A stretch of 10,817 nucleotides of DNA from NCBI GenBank assembly GCA_026418875.1, contig JAOAAM010000152.1:1-10817 (forward strand). Reading direction: 5' to 3'. A program made the position numbers and the translations under genes. Positions 1-6,616 of the stretch are shown one piece after another (position 1 is the first letter of the stretch; each line of letters starts with the position of its first letter). The notes under the pieces are model-generated. The model was not told the DNA's origin and made no database searches. It worked only from the letters and a program-made list of their open reading frames with translations. The stretch is from Gemmataceae bacterium (GTDB taxonomy: Bacteria; Planctomycetota; Planctomycetia; Gemmatales; Gemmataceae).

Positions 1-69
1 CCTCTACGCATCCTCGCCGCACTATGCACCCGCCGCGCCCGTGAAGCCATCTCGGGAAGCGAGTATTGA
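1..69 (+). CDS. Possible 3' end of an unidentified gene running in from the left
   Basis: Frame 1 is open from the first base to a TGA at 67-69 and gives 22 residues, PLRILAALCTRRAREAISGSEY. The GC-rich codons look more like coding sequence than the AT-richer DNA that follows. Nothing in the peptide is recognisable as a family. A stretch this short is often open by chance, so this is only a candidate gene tail; it would converge with the minus-strand cassette. Confidence 0.2.
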   Translation, partial: PLRILAALCTRRAREAISGSEY

Positions 70-469
70 GAGCAGAACACCTCCGCCGCAGCCTCGGGGG
101 TACTAGGATAAATCGTTGGTTCCGTTCCCTGAGAACAAGAGGCAGCGTCCCCGTGATCGCTGACGTTGGTCCACTCAAAATATGCGTTTATCTCGTCAAC
201 CATTCATCTCCGAACGAAGAGGATAAGTCCTCGGAATGTCATCGATACATCGAGAAGATCATCACAGCGATCGTATCCAATCTTGTTTCGGCGGCATCGC
301 GATGCCACATGTTGCTATCCCTCCACTAGGGAAATCTGTAATGTTCGTGCTTTGAAAATGGTTGTTGATTGAATGACAGAATTCGAGGATGTGAAAGGCG
401 ACCGTTATTGGGATGAAAGCCATGAGAAGTGGGAGAGAGGACTGTTGACTTGCCCGCACACCAGCTAGC
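70..469. other. Stretch with no convincing gene, at the 3' side of the vWA cassette
   Basis: Three reading frames of 68 to 87 codons overlap here on both strands, but none has a clear ribosome binding site or a recognisable sequence, and all read as random. The DNA is visibly more AT-rich than the smc side. No strong GC-hairpin-plus-T-run terminator is seen downstream of the minus-strand gene ending at 470. A perfect 14-bp palindrome at 293-306 is about what chance predicts. The stretch may be intergenic or a decayed remnant. Confidence 0.5.
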
Positions 470-1999
470 TTAACCCGACTGCTCGGATCGGCCTTCATCT
501 CCATCGCAGAAATCATCAAAAATAGGAGACAAAAAGCGTTTACGCTCTAGATTTGTTGATTTTTTATTCGTGCATCGCGATCGGTCGTCCATCCGTGCAG
601 AATCGTTAGTTCCCTCGGCCTTTAAATCTGACGAAGATTGCGAGGCCTCATTATCATCATACTTGGACGAGGGCCCTGCGGTCGAGCCTTCGGGATGGCA
701 CGCCCCGAGTCCGCCCTCAAGAAAGATCCGACTGATCAACTGCGTCGCGGTTTTTCTCTCGGAAGTCGTCGCCCGCTTTTCGGCCGATCCTCGGTTCGAA
801 AATCGCGGGGGAATATCATAGGGTATCGGCACGATTGAATTTTCGGCAGCCTGCAACTCGCGGACCAGCCGCTGTGTGGCTTCAAAGTTCTCGGCGCTGG
901 CCGCAAGCCGTGATGCAAGCTCGGACACCTCGGCCCGCCGCTGAGGTTCTGCCTGCGTGAATTGTTGCGCCTTGGCCAGCAAGAGCCGGACCTGCGACCA
1001 ATCGAGCGATTCCGAAACAGTTGGTGTTTCCGCCGCAAGAACATCAGCCGATTGGGACTTCCCCTCTGGCGTAGCTGCATGGCGAGTCTCTCCGCCAGAT
1101 TCGAGCATCTGTTGTAACAAGGCGGTCAGGCGCTGTAGTTCGACTTGTTGGCATTCAAGCTGGTGCTTCAGCGACGCGACATCATCACGAGTGCTGCTGA
1201 CAAGCTCCATCGTCTCTGACATGCGCCGGCCGACCAATTGGACTCCTTCGTGCGTTGCGGAGACGGTGTCGCCCACGTCTGATAAAAGTGCCTGAAGCTC
1301 TGCGGAATGGGTCTCTAACGAATGGTTTAATTTATCCAACGTACTTCGGAAACTGTCGTCAATATTGGTCAGCTTTTCTAGCGTGAGAATGCTGCAAAGA
1401 GCTGGATCCGCTTCAATTTCTCTTCGAAAAAAATAATGAACCAACTGAACCAGCAAGGGTTGACCGCCTGTCGGTTGCAACGAAATGAACACGGCCAGAT
1501 TCGTGAAACCTGCCGTGCTAAGTTCATCGGCAAGATTCTTTAATAGCTGTTGGGATCGCTTGAGATGATTGACGGGTTCGAAACATTGCTCAAGAATGCG
1601 ATGATGCTCATGAATGACGTCGGCAAGGCTGGCTCGATGGCCTGGAATAAGACCCTTTTTCCGAGCTTGATGCAGTTCGGCTCGCGATAGGCGACAGAAC
1701 GTCGCGTGATCTTGAGGAAGATGCATCTCGGGTATGGAGGACAGGAACGCATAAATGTTTTGTTGAAGAGTCTTTTCGTCGCGTGGTGAAAAAACGGTCC
1801 TCCAAGATCGCCGTATCGCGGGGCCGGCCAGTGCCAAGTCTAGGATGTTCCAGGCCTTCTCCGTCGCTCGAGCCATCGCTTGTTCAAACCGAGCCGACTT
1901 GTCGCTGAGCCGTTCGCCGAGAAAGCCGATCAACGACTCCGCTCGATCGCCGAGAACTTGGTGGATGGCAAGGACTGACAGTTGTCGCATCAAGCTCAT
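470..1999 (-). CDS. Helical coiled-coil protein of unknown function, third gene of vWA cassette (509 aa)
   Basis: I do not recognise a named family. Starting at ATG 1999, residues about 1-200 are a dense alpha-helical region (opening MSLMRQLSVLAIHQVLGDRA) that ends in a hydrophobic/charged segment with the motif VHYFFRREIEADP. Residues about 205-300 form a heptad-like coiled coil rich in L, E and Q. Another amphipathic helix (about 333-387) follows, then a polar, probably disordered Ser/Lys/Arg/Asp-rich tail of roughly 120 residues. There is no signal peptide, membrane segment, Walker motif or catalytic signature, so a cytoplasmic scaffold or adaptor role is inferred. The ATG at 1999 is preferred over the GTG at 2020, which overlaps the upstream stop as GTGA, because GGGAG lies 7 nt before the ATG. 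The gene follows the 348-aa vWA gene after 17 bp, so the two are probably co-transcribed. The tail differs in composition from the body and could be a shifted or degraded end. Confidence 0.75.
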   Translation of the reverse strand: MSLMRQLSVLAIHQVLGDRAESLIGFLGERLSDKSARFEQAMARATEKAWNILDLALAGPAIRRSWRTVFSPRDEKTLQQNIYAFLSSIPEMHLPQDHATFCRLSRAELHQARKKGLIPGHRASLADVIHEHHRILEQCFEPVNHLKRSQQLLKNLADELSTAGFTNLAVFISLQPTGGQPLLVQLVHYFFRREIEADPALCSILTLEKLTNIDDSFRSTLDKLNHSLETHSAELQALLSDVGDTVSATHEGVQLVGRRMSETMELVSSTRDDVASLKHQLECQQVELQRLTALLQQMLESGGETRHAATPEGKSQSADVLAAETPTVSESLDWSQVRLLLAKAQQFTQAEPQRRAEVSELASRLAASAENFEATQRLVRELQAAENSIVPIPYDIPPRFSNRGSAEKRATTSERKTATQLISRIFLEGGLGACHPEGSTAGPSSKYDDNEASQSSSDLKAEGTNDSARMDDRSRCTNKKSTNLERKRFLSPIFDDFCDGDEGRSEQSG

Positions 2000-2006
2000 G
2001 TCGGCG

Positions 2007-2011
2007 CTCCC
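2007..2011 (-). promoter_or_regulatory. Ribosome binding site deciding the start of the coiled-coil gene
   Basis: Read on the minus strand, GGGAG ends 7 nt before the ATG at 1999-1997. The alternative GTG at 2020-2018, which overlaps the preceding vWA stop codon, has no comparable motif at a suitable distance. The site lies just past the end of the vWA gene, which allows translational coupling. Confidence 0.6.
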
Positions 2012-2016
2012 GGGAT

Positions 2017-3063
2017 TCACGACGATCGAGGCGGGGCAAGATATTGTCGGATACGATGTTCGCCAATTTCAAGGTCAAAGAATGCTGAGCGACGTTTCAT
2101 TTTGAACCTGACGTGGGCTGGCAGGCCATCCGCAAACAAACGTACAACGTGGCCGGTCTCGTCAAGAATTCGAGCTGTGGGAGCGACAATCTGATTGTGG
2201 TTCACGACCTCGGCAAAAATTTCGACAACACCGCGCATCTCCCGAGCGATTTTGTGATCCCAGATGTCGACATCAGTGCCGGAGTCAAAGTCATCCAAGG
2301 CTTCAAGTTGTCGGTGATCGATTCGGTCACCGACGCCGATCAATACGCATTTCACCATATTTCGTCGCCCGGAGGCAATTTCAGAGCACAATCGTGCCGT
2401 ATAGGATTGAACAGCGTCCATATCGTCGATGTGCCCGTCCGTCAGGAAAAGGTACATGCCGCGTCGTGCATCACGAAACCGGTCAACAAAATACTTCATC
2501 GCGGGCAACAGATGCGTCCCACGGCCCCAATCGTGGTCTTTGGGACCGGTCAAGGACAGGCTGCGGACCTGAGACGCAGTGAAGTCGCCGACGACTTCGT
2601 AGCCTCGGCCGTCGTCGCAGGCCCAATAGATGACCGTGGTACCGCCATCTTCATCGAGGTTATCGGCCAAATAAGAAATGAATTGCCGTGCCCACGGCTC
2701 GACAATATTCGGAGTTGGCTTCACGAAACCGCTACGGATCGCGTCCTGAAAAGCCAGTGAGCGCAGGCTCTGGACCCGACGACCGTCAATTTGTTGTTCT
2801 TTCAGCCATCCTCGCTGCCGATATGCCTCTAAAACGTCCTTCGGCACCTCACCCGACAAGCCACGGCCAAACCAACTCTTCATCGAGGCGCTGGCGTCGA
2901 GGGCAACTCCTGTTTGCCAGCCCTCGGCCATCTCACCGTCTGGTTCCATCAGGATCGTGAAGCTAACTTCGATTTGATCCCCAATGGGACGCACGTTCAC
3001 CTCGCCAAACTCGCGAGCTACCATGTATGACGGTAATTGGTGATTTAATCCCTGCTGTGCCAT
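2017..3063 (-). CDS. vWA-domain protein with intact MIDAS (348 aa)
   Basis: This is a probable cytoplasmic von Willebrand factor A protein; the fold binds a divalent metal and uses it to grip a partner protein. Residues 19-42 form a conserved beta module (FGEVNV, then ILMEPDG). The MIDAS DxSxS is D56-A-S58-A-S60, the MIDAS threonine is probably T183 (GRGTHLLP) and the third-loop aspartate is D209 (FLTDG). A WDHKIAREM helix and a C-terminal beta-rich segment (from about 295) follow. It is a clear paralogue of the 312-aa vWA protein upstream, with nearly the same motifs in the same order. It carries about 35-45 extra residues after the MIDAS strand (about 67-116), rich in charged and aromatic residues. 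The ATG at 3063 has GGAG 10 nt upstream. It lacks a signal peptide, transmembrane segment or the classical DxSGSM spelling. A TerY-like stress or signalling role is possible but not shown; no ter gene, kinase or phosphatase is adjacent. Confidence 0.88.
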   Translation of the reverse strand: MAQQGLNHQLPSYMVAREFGEVNVRPIGDQIEVSFTILMEPDGEMAEGWQTGVALDASASMKSWFGRGLSGEVPKDVLEAYRQRGWLKEQQIDGRRVQSLRSLAFQDAIRSGFVKPTPNIVEPWARQFISYLADNLDEDGGTTVIYWACDDGRGYEVVGDFTASQVRSLSLTGPKDHDWGRGTHLLPAMKYFVDRFRDARRGMYLFLTDGHIDDMDAVQSYTARLCSEIASGRRNMVKCVLIGVGDRIDHRQLEALDDFDSGTDVDIWDHKIAREMRGVVEIFAEVVNHNQIVAPTARILDETGHVVRLFADGLPAHVRFKMKRRSAFFDLEIGEHRIRQYLAPPRSS

Positions 3064-3077
3064 GGTGCTCTGACTCC

Positions 3078-3094
3078 ATCATATTTAAGCTTAA
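3078..3094 (-). promoter_or_regulatory. AT-rich element with TATGAT box and 10-bp palindrome before the second vWA gene
   Basis: On the minus strand TATGAT (3083 to 3078) resembles a -10 box, and beside it lies the palindrome TTAAGCTTAA (3085-3094). This is a marked AT island in the 107-bp gap between the two vWA genes. No good -35 hexamer is found 16-18 bp upstream, and the box lies only 14 nt before the ATG, so any transcript would be nearly leaderless. It is a weak candidate for an internal promoter or operator. Confidence 0.22.
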
Positions 3095-3115
3095 TATTCA
3101 TCATCGGCAGGCCAA

Positions 3116-3143
3116 CGATCGAAAGCTTCGTCGGCTTCGATCG
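3116..3143. repeat. Intergenic inverted repeat (8-bp perfect stem)
   Basis: CGATCGAA (3116-3123) pairs with TTCGATCG (3136-3143) around a 12-base loop, and GC pairs inside the loop could extend the stem past one bulged A. It lies between the stop of the 312-aa vWA gene (3171) and the start of the 348-aa vWA gene (3063). No T-run follows on the minus strand, so it is not a standard terminator; an mRNA-processing or partial-termination hairpin is possible. Repeats of this size also arise by chance about once or twice per 10 kb. Confidence 0.4.
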
Positions 3144-3170
3144 CAAAGATGGTTGCGTTCGAGCCATGGT

Positions 3171-4109
3171 TTAATAACGAACCAAGGCCTCTCTAAGGTC
3201 CTGCACAATCCGGTGACCGGGTAATTCGAAAATGAACGAATGGGAGTTCCGCGGAAGCTCAAATCGCAACAAGGCGGGGACTCCGCGCGAATAATCGACG
3301 ACGACGCGACCGTCGGGAGTTAGCACACGGCCGTGCGGCGCGACAATCGAGTTTTCTGAAACAACCTCGGCAAAAATCTCTTGAAGTTGACGCATCTCAC
3401 GTGCCAGCTTGTGATCCCACAAGTCAATGGGTTCGCCCGAGGGCATCAACAATCCCGAGCCTTCGAACATGTCATCAAGCTCGGTCAATTGAGCATGATC
3501 TACTTCTTCACCGACACCGATCAAAACCAATTTGCAGAAATTGCGTTTTCCGGCGGCGATTTGCCTCGCATACGCCAGGCAATACTGTTTCAACTCCGGT
3601 AGATCCTCGATGATCCCGTCGGTGATAAATACACAAATCGCCCAGGGGTGGTGGCGGAATACGTCGTCTACAAAATGACGCACCGGGGGAAGTAATTTCG
3701 TCTTGCGTCCCCATGACAGCTGTTTGGGGCCCGTTACCTTCAGCGTGCGGGCCTGTTGCTGGTTGACCACCCCGATCTCTTCGATCCCGGAGCCATCTGG
3801 GTTGCACGCCCAATACAGGAGATGTACCGTACCCGATGAGGAGAATTTGGCGAGGTACTCCGCCATCGCGCGGGCCACCGGCTCCACGACATTCCCCACG
3901 CCGGATGCCGACTGAAATATCGGACTCAGTGGCGTGTTCGCACCGTACATCTTTTTCATCGATGCAGAGCCATCCAGTGCCAAGCCGCAGCCAGCACCCT
4001 CGATGTCCGGCTCCATCAAAATAGTCGCGACAATTCGGAGACCGCCGGACGGTGAGGGGTACACGTTCACCTCGCCGAACGGCTCCACCGGGTGTAGCAG
4101 TTGGGTCAT
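3171..4109 (-). CDS. vWA-domain protein with intact MIDAS, first gene of cassette (312 aa)
   Basis: Paralogue of the 348-aa vWA protein downstream. Residues 11-35 repeat the FGEVNV beta module and the TILMEPD strand. The MIDAS is D46-G-S48-A-S50, with T137 (GRKTKLLPP) and D164 (FITDG) as the probable other metal-coordinating loop residues. LLYWACNPDG, KLVLIGVGEEVDH and LWDHKLAREM match the equivalent blocks of the paralogue, and a C-terminal beta segment (about 258-305) includes GVPALLRFELP. It has no signal peptide or membrane segment and is likely a cytoplasmic, metal-dependent protein-binding factor. Between the MIDAS strand and the next helix it is shorter than the paralogue. An in-frame TTG at 4127 would add six residues, but ATG 4109 with GGGAG 11 nt upstream is better. 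A 107-bp gap with an AT-rich element and a hairpin separates it from the next gene. Partner and process are unknown. Confidence 0.87.
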   Translation of the reverse strand: MTQLLHPVEPFGEVNVYPSPSGGLRIVATILMEPDIEGAGCGLALDGSASMKKMYGANTPLSPIFQSASGVGNVVEPVARAMAEYLAKFSSSGTVHLLYWACNPDGSGIEEIGVVNQQQARTLKVTGPKQLSWGRKTKLLPPVRHFVDDVFRHHPWAICVFITDGIIEDLPELKQYCLAYARQIAAGKRNFCKLVLIGVGEEVDHAQLTELDDMFEGSGLLMPSGEPIDLWDHKLAREMRQLQEIFAEVVSENSIVAPHGRVLTPDGRVVVDYSRGVPALLRFELPRNSHSFIFELPGHRIVQDLREALVRY

Positions 4110-4120
4110 GAGGGCGGTAA

Positions 4121-4125
4121 CTCCC
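4121..4125 (-). promoter_or_regulatory. Ribosome binding site deciding the start of the first vWA gene
   Basis: Read on the minus strand, GGGAG lies 11 nt before ATG 4109-4107 and inside the extension that would begin at TTG 4127. Its position supports the ATG as start, because the TTG would leave this motif within the coding sequence. Confidence 0.5.
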
Positions 4126-4127
4126 AA

Positions 4128-4466
4128 TCAAAACGGACCGATGCTCGAGTACATGATGACGATGCGGCCAAGGCATTGCACGCAATTTTGTTCGATCGAG
4201 CTCCGCAGAGAAGTACTTGCGAACCAGCTGCCGGGAGTTTGGCCGCCCCGGAGGCTGGCCCTTTGGGCCACTCCCATGGCAAGCATGACTTGAACAGAAC
4301 CCTCTACCGGTGAATCTTTGTGGTTGAGCAGCTTCACCCGACGGCGGCCGCACTCTCGGGGGCATTCGTTGAATTTCGTCTCATAATGTGCTAGACAGAT
4401 CAGCCGACCCCAGACAGGGGCTTGGCTTGTCGCTGGGGACATGAGCGGACGGTTCGGGTACTCCAT
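4128..4466 (-). CDS. Doubtful small cysteine-containing reading frame upstream of the vWA genes (112 codons)
   Basis: An open frame from ATG 4466 ends with a TGA at 4130-4128, 18 bp before the ATG of the first vWA gene, a spacing that would suit an operon. The product would hold a CPREC motif (near residue 35) and a CVQC motif (near residue 94), which could together make a four-cysteine zinc site. Against it, there is no ribosome binding site at ATG 4466 or the internal ATG 4442, the composition is not clearly protein-like, and nothing resembles a known family. It could equally be 5' leader sequence of the vWA transcript. I list it because the gap otherwise has no gene. Confidence 0.2.
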   Translation of the reverse strand: MEYPNRPLMSPATSQAPVWGRLICLAHYETKFNECPRECGRRRVKLLNHKDSPVEGSVQVMLAMGVAQRASLRGGQTPGSWFASTSLRSSIEQNCVQCLGRIVIMYSSIGPF

Positions 4467-4566
4467 CGATTCTGTTTAGAGCGGGCAAATCGTGGTGAAA
4501 ATCTTGTCTACGGGGCGCGGTGGTCCTGCTCGGTAAAACCAACGGCCTCGACCTCGACAAAAAAAT

Positions 4567-4580
4567 CCGGTTCAAACCGG
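4567..4580. repeat. Short dyad, possible operator
   Basis: CCGGTT (4567-4572) and AACCGG (4575-4580) form a perfect inverted repeat with a 2-base centre, the geometry of a small repressor half-site pair. It lies in the divergent gap, about 70 bp upstream of the candidate promoter. The length is within chance expectation, so a regulatory role is only suggested. Confidence 0.2.
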
Positions 4581-4651
4581 TGCCGTGCAAGAATCGCCAA
4601 CCCATGTTTGGGTCCAGACTAAGTTTCATTTCCAGGAGCCATTTTTTTCTC

Positions 4652-4679
4652 TTGACGTCCTCTGCGGGTCGCGTTATCC
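4652..4679 (+). promoter_or_regulatory. Candidate sigma-70-type promoter for the FlgI-like gene
   Basis: TTGACG (4652-4657) is a five-of-six match to the -35 consensus. A TTATCC (4674-4679) follows after 16 bp as a poor -10. The site lies just after a T-run and about 85 bp before the chosen ATG at 4763. The -10 match is weak and planctomycete promoters are poorly defined, so confidence is low. Confidence 0.28.
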
Positions 4680-4762
4680 CCACGTGGCTGATTTGGGGGC
4701 CGGCTCGATCGGGGGATGGGTCGGCCTCGAGATCTTGGTCCTTTCTCGCCGCTGGGGGCTGC

Positions 4763-6475
4763 ATGACGCCACGCTCGCTGCTCGTTGTCGCTTGCCTCGG
4801 CCTGGTCGGTTGCCTCGGCACTCACTCCGCCCGGATGCAGGCGCCGGAAGAAAACGACCACCGCGAGTGGGACGTCCGCACCATCGGCGATGTCACCGAC
4901 GTCGGGGCCCAGCCCGAAATCCCCGTGTTCGGCTTCGGGCTTGTGGTCGGACTCGACGGCACCGGCGGCGGATCTCCACCACGCACCGAGATCCGCGATT
5001 ACATCGAGAATGAACTGAAAAAACGAGGCCACCGCAACGTCCACTCGGTCCTTGAAGATCCAAATAACACCATCGTCATCCTGGAAGGCCGAATCCCCGC
5101 GAATTGCCGAAAGGGCGAGGCCATCGACATCCGGGTTAGTTTGCCCCCCCAAAGCAAGTGCACCAGTTTGAAGGGGGGATATTTGCTCTCGGCGGAGTTG
5201 TTCAACTGGGAGAACTCGCGCAACATCTCCACTCGTGTGCCGGAACAAATCCTCAAAGGCCATCCGCTGGTGAAAGCCGAGGGGCCGATCATGACCTCCT
5301 TGCAGGGGATGGTGCGGTCCGCCGACGAGGGCGAAGGCTCGGATGATCCGTACCGGAACGAAGACGCTTCGTTGAAAGAGGGGAGCGTGTGGGGCGGGGG
5401 CAAGGTGCAGATCGATCCACCTCTGACGCTCCTGCTTCGGTCGAACGTGCAATCCTCGCGGCTGGCAGGGCTGATTGCCGAGCGAATCAATGCGACTTTT
5501 CCGGGGGTCCGTTACGGGCCGGACGGTCTCGCGGCGGCGAAGAACAAGGCCGTGGTGGTTCTCGGAGTGCCCCTGCACTATCGCCACGACCTGGAGCATT
5601 ATCTTCGAGTGGTTCGGGCGATTCCGTTGGACCGCATGCCCAACTCGCAGACTTCCTACCATCGTCAGTTGGCAGAGCAATTATTGGATCCGACGAAATG
5701 CTTGTCGGCGGCGATTCGGCTGGAAGCATTGGGTGAGGACAGCGTGCCGCTGCTGAAGCCCGCCTTGAACGCTCCTTTGCCGATCTCTCGATTTGCCGCC
5801 GCCCGGTCGCTCACCTATTTGCGGAAGCGAGACGGTGTGGATGAATTAGCGCGATTGGTTCGGCAGGTGCCGGCACTGCGGGGGTATTGCCTGACGGCGA
5901 TGGCATCGCTCGATGAGTCGATCTGCCAGACACGTTTGACGGATCTGATGAACGATCCCAACCCCGAGGTGCGTTACGGTGCCTTCCGGGCGTTGCAACG
6001 GCTGGATGAACGCAATCCGGAGATCGCCGGAGAGAAGTACAAGGATGCGTTCGTCATCCACACGGTCGCCCCCGACTCGCCACCGATGATCCATTACCTC
6101 ACCGCACGGAAGGCAGAGATTGTCATATTCGGATCAGCTGCGAAATTGCTGCCGGGCTTGCGCATCCTCTTCGGTGATGAGTTTTCGGTCACGACCGGAG
6201 ACGACGGCACGGCGACGGTGAAGCGTTTCTCGCGAAAGGAGAAGCGAGTCGTGCAACGGCAATGCGGGGCGGAGGTCACGCAAGTTTGCAAGGCGATCAC
6301 GGAGTTGGGCGGCACCTATAGCGATGCGGTGGACCTGCTGAGCAAGGCCGATGCGCACCAGAAGCTGAGTGCCGAGCTGCACCACGACGCTTTGCCGCGA
6401 CTCATCGACCTCTCGCAGATCGCGCGGGCCGCCAAGGACGACCCGACGTTGCTGTCGTTGCTACGCCCCGAGTAG
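4763..6475 (+). CDS. Lipoprotein with FlgI (P-ring)-like region fused to HEAT-type repeats (570 aa)
   Basis: FlgI normally builds the periplasmic P-ring around the flagellar rod. Here residues 1-17 form a lipoprotein signal with lipobox LVGC (C17). The FlgI hallmark is recognisable at 55-70 (GFGLVVGLDGTGGG). It is followed by the block NTIVILEGRIPANCRKGEAIDIRV and GGYLLSAEL (about 100-145), and then LTLLLRSN with the RLAGLIAERIN helix (about 219-246). Residues about 300-420 are alpha-helical HEAT-like repeats, with NPEVRYGAFRALQRL the clearest unit. About 150 residues of unassigned C-terminal sequence follow. FlgI is usually about 350-380 aa and has a plain Sec signal, so this is an extended, lipid-anchored variant. 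No flagellar gene is nearby, which argues for another envelope role. The start at ATG 4763 is chosen because it exposes the lipobox; GGGGG lies 4 nt upstream, a weak binding site. The frame is open back to 4520. smc follows after 141 bp. Confidence 0.85.
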   Translation: MTPRSLLVVACLGLVGCLGTHSARMQAPEENDHREWDVRTIGDVTDVGAQPEIPVFGFGLVVGLDGTGGGSPPRTEIRDYIENELKKRGHRNVHSVLEDPNNTIVILEGRIPANCRKGEAIDIRVSLPPQSKCTSLKGGYLLSAELFNWENSRNISTRVPEQILKGHPLVKAEGPIMTSLQGMVRSADEGEGSDDPYRNEDASLKEGSVWGGGKVQIDPPLTLLLRSNVQSSRLAGLIAERINATFPGVRYGPDGLAAAKNKAVVVLGVPLHYRHDLEHYLRVVRAIPLDRMPNSQTSYHRQLAEQLLDPTKCLSAAIRLEALGEDSVPLLKPALNAPLPISRFAAARSLTYLRKRDGVDELARLVRQVPALRGYCLTAMASLDESICQTRLTDLMNDPNPEVRYGAFRALQRLDERNPEIAGEKYKDAFVIHTVAPDSPPMIHYLTARKAEIVIFGSAAKLLPGLRILFGDEFSVTTGDDGTATVKRFSRKEKRVVQRQCGAEVTQVCKAITELGGTYSDAVDLLSKADAHQKLSAELHHDALPRLIDLSQIARAAKDDPTLLSLLRPE

Positions 6476-6564
6476 GTCACGGATGCGGGTCGCCCCGGCA
6501 GCCGCCCTCGGGCCAGCTCGTCCGGGGATTTGCACACAGGTGGCTTCGGCGGGTGTCTGCGGGG

Positions 6565-6579
6565 CGTCTCGGCGAGACG
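6565..6579. repeat. Small hairpin in the smc leader
   Basis: CGTCTC (6565-6570), GGC, then GAGACG (6574-6579) gives a perfect 6-bp stem with a 3-base loop, 37 bp before the smc start. No T-run follows, so it is unlikely to terminate transcription. It may shape the smc leader or be chance. The rest of the 141-bp gap (6476-6616) shows no gene. Confidence 0.3.
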
Positions 6580-6602
6580 ATACTCCGCCGCGAATCGTCG
6601 TC

Positions 6603-6606
6603 AGGA
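6603..6606 (+). promoter_or_regulatory. Ribosome binding site for smc
   Basis: AGGA ends 10 nt before ATG 6617. This supports that start over in-frame upstream codons reaching back to 6530, which would add 29 residues ahead of the conserved SMC N-terminus. Confidence 0.5.
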
Positions 6607-6616
6607 CCGACGGATC

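Larger units (their letters stand above)
4110..4762. other. Divergent intergenic region between vWA cassette and FlgI-like gene
   Basis: This 653-bp gap must carry the promoters of the minus-strand vWA cassette and probably those of the plus-strand genes. It contains the doubtful 112-codon frame at 4128-4466, a short dyad at 4567-4580, a T-run at 4642-4648 and a candidate plus-strand promoter at 4652-4679. The plus strand stays open in frame with the FlgI-like gene back to 4520, but that extension would bury a good lipoprotein signal and shows no protein-like character. I found no tRNA, riboswitch-like fold or repeat array. Confidence 0.5.

Noticed and set aside
293..306. Perfect 14-bp palindrome GGCATCGCGATGCC
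   Set aside because: A palindrome of this length is expected about once in a window of this size, and nothing around it supports an operator or terminator.
470..4109. MoxR-vWA-VMAP or complete tellurite (TerY-P) type system
   Set aside because: No Walker A/B ATPase, kinase or PP2C phosphatase is found in or beside the cassette; the vWA resemblance alone is not enough.
3508..4365. Long minus-strand open frame (285 codons) overlapping the first vWA gene
   Set aside because: It is out of frame with a well-supported vWA protein, is rich in Arg/Pro/Gly as shadow frames are, and has no recognisable motif.
4520..4762. N-terminal extension of the FlgI-like protein
   Set aside because: The frame is open, but the extension is not protein-like and would place the lipoprotein signal in the interior.
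4619..5680. Minus-strand open frame of 353 codons opposite the FlgI-like gene
   Set aside because: It is an antisense shadow of a GC-rich gene with clear family motifs on the plus strand.
6530..6616. 29-residue N-terminal extension of SMC
   Set aside because: The conserved SMC N-terminus begins at ATG 6617, with a ribosome binding site in front of it.
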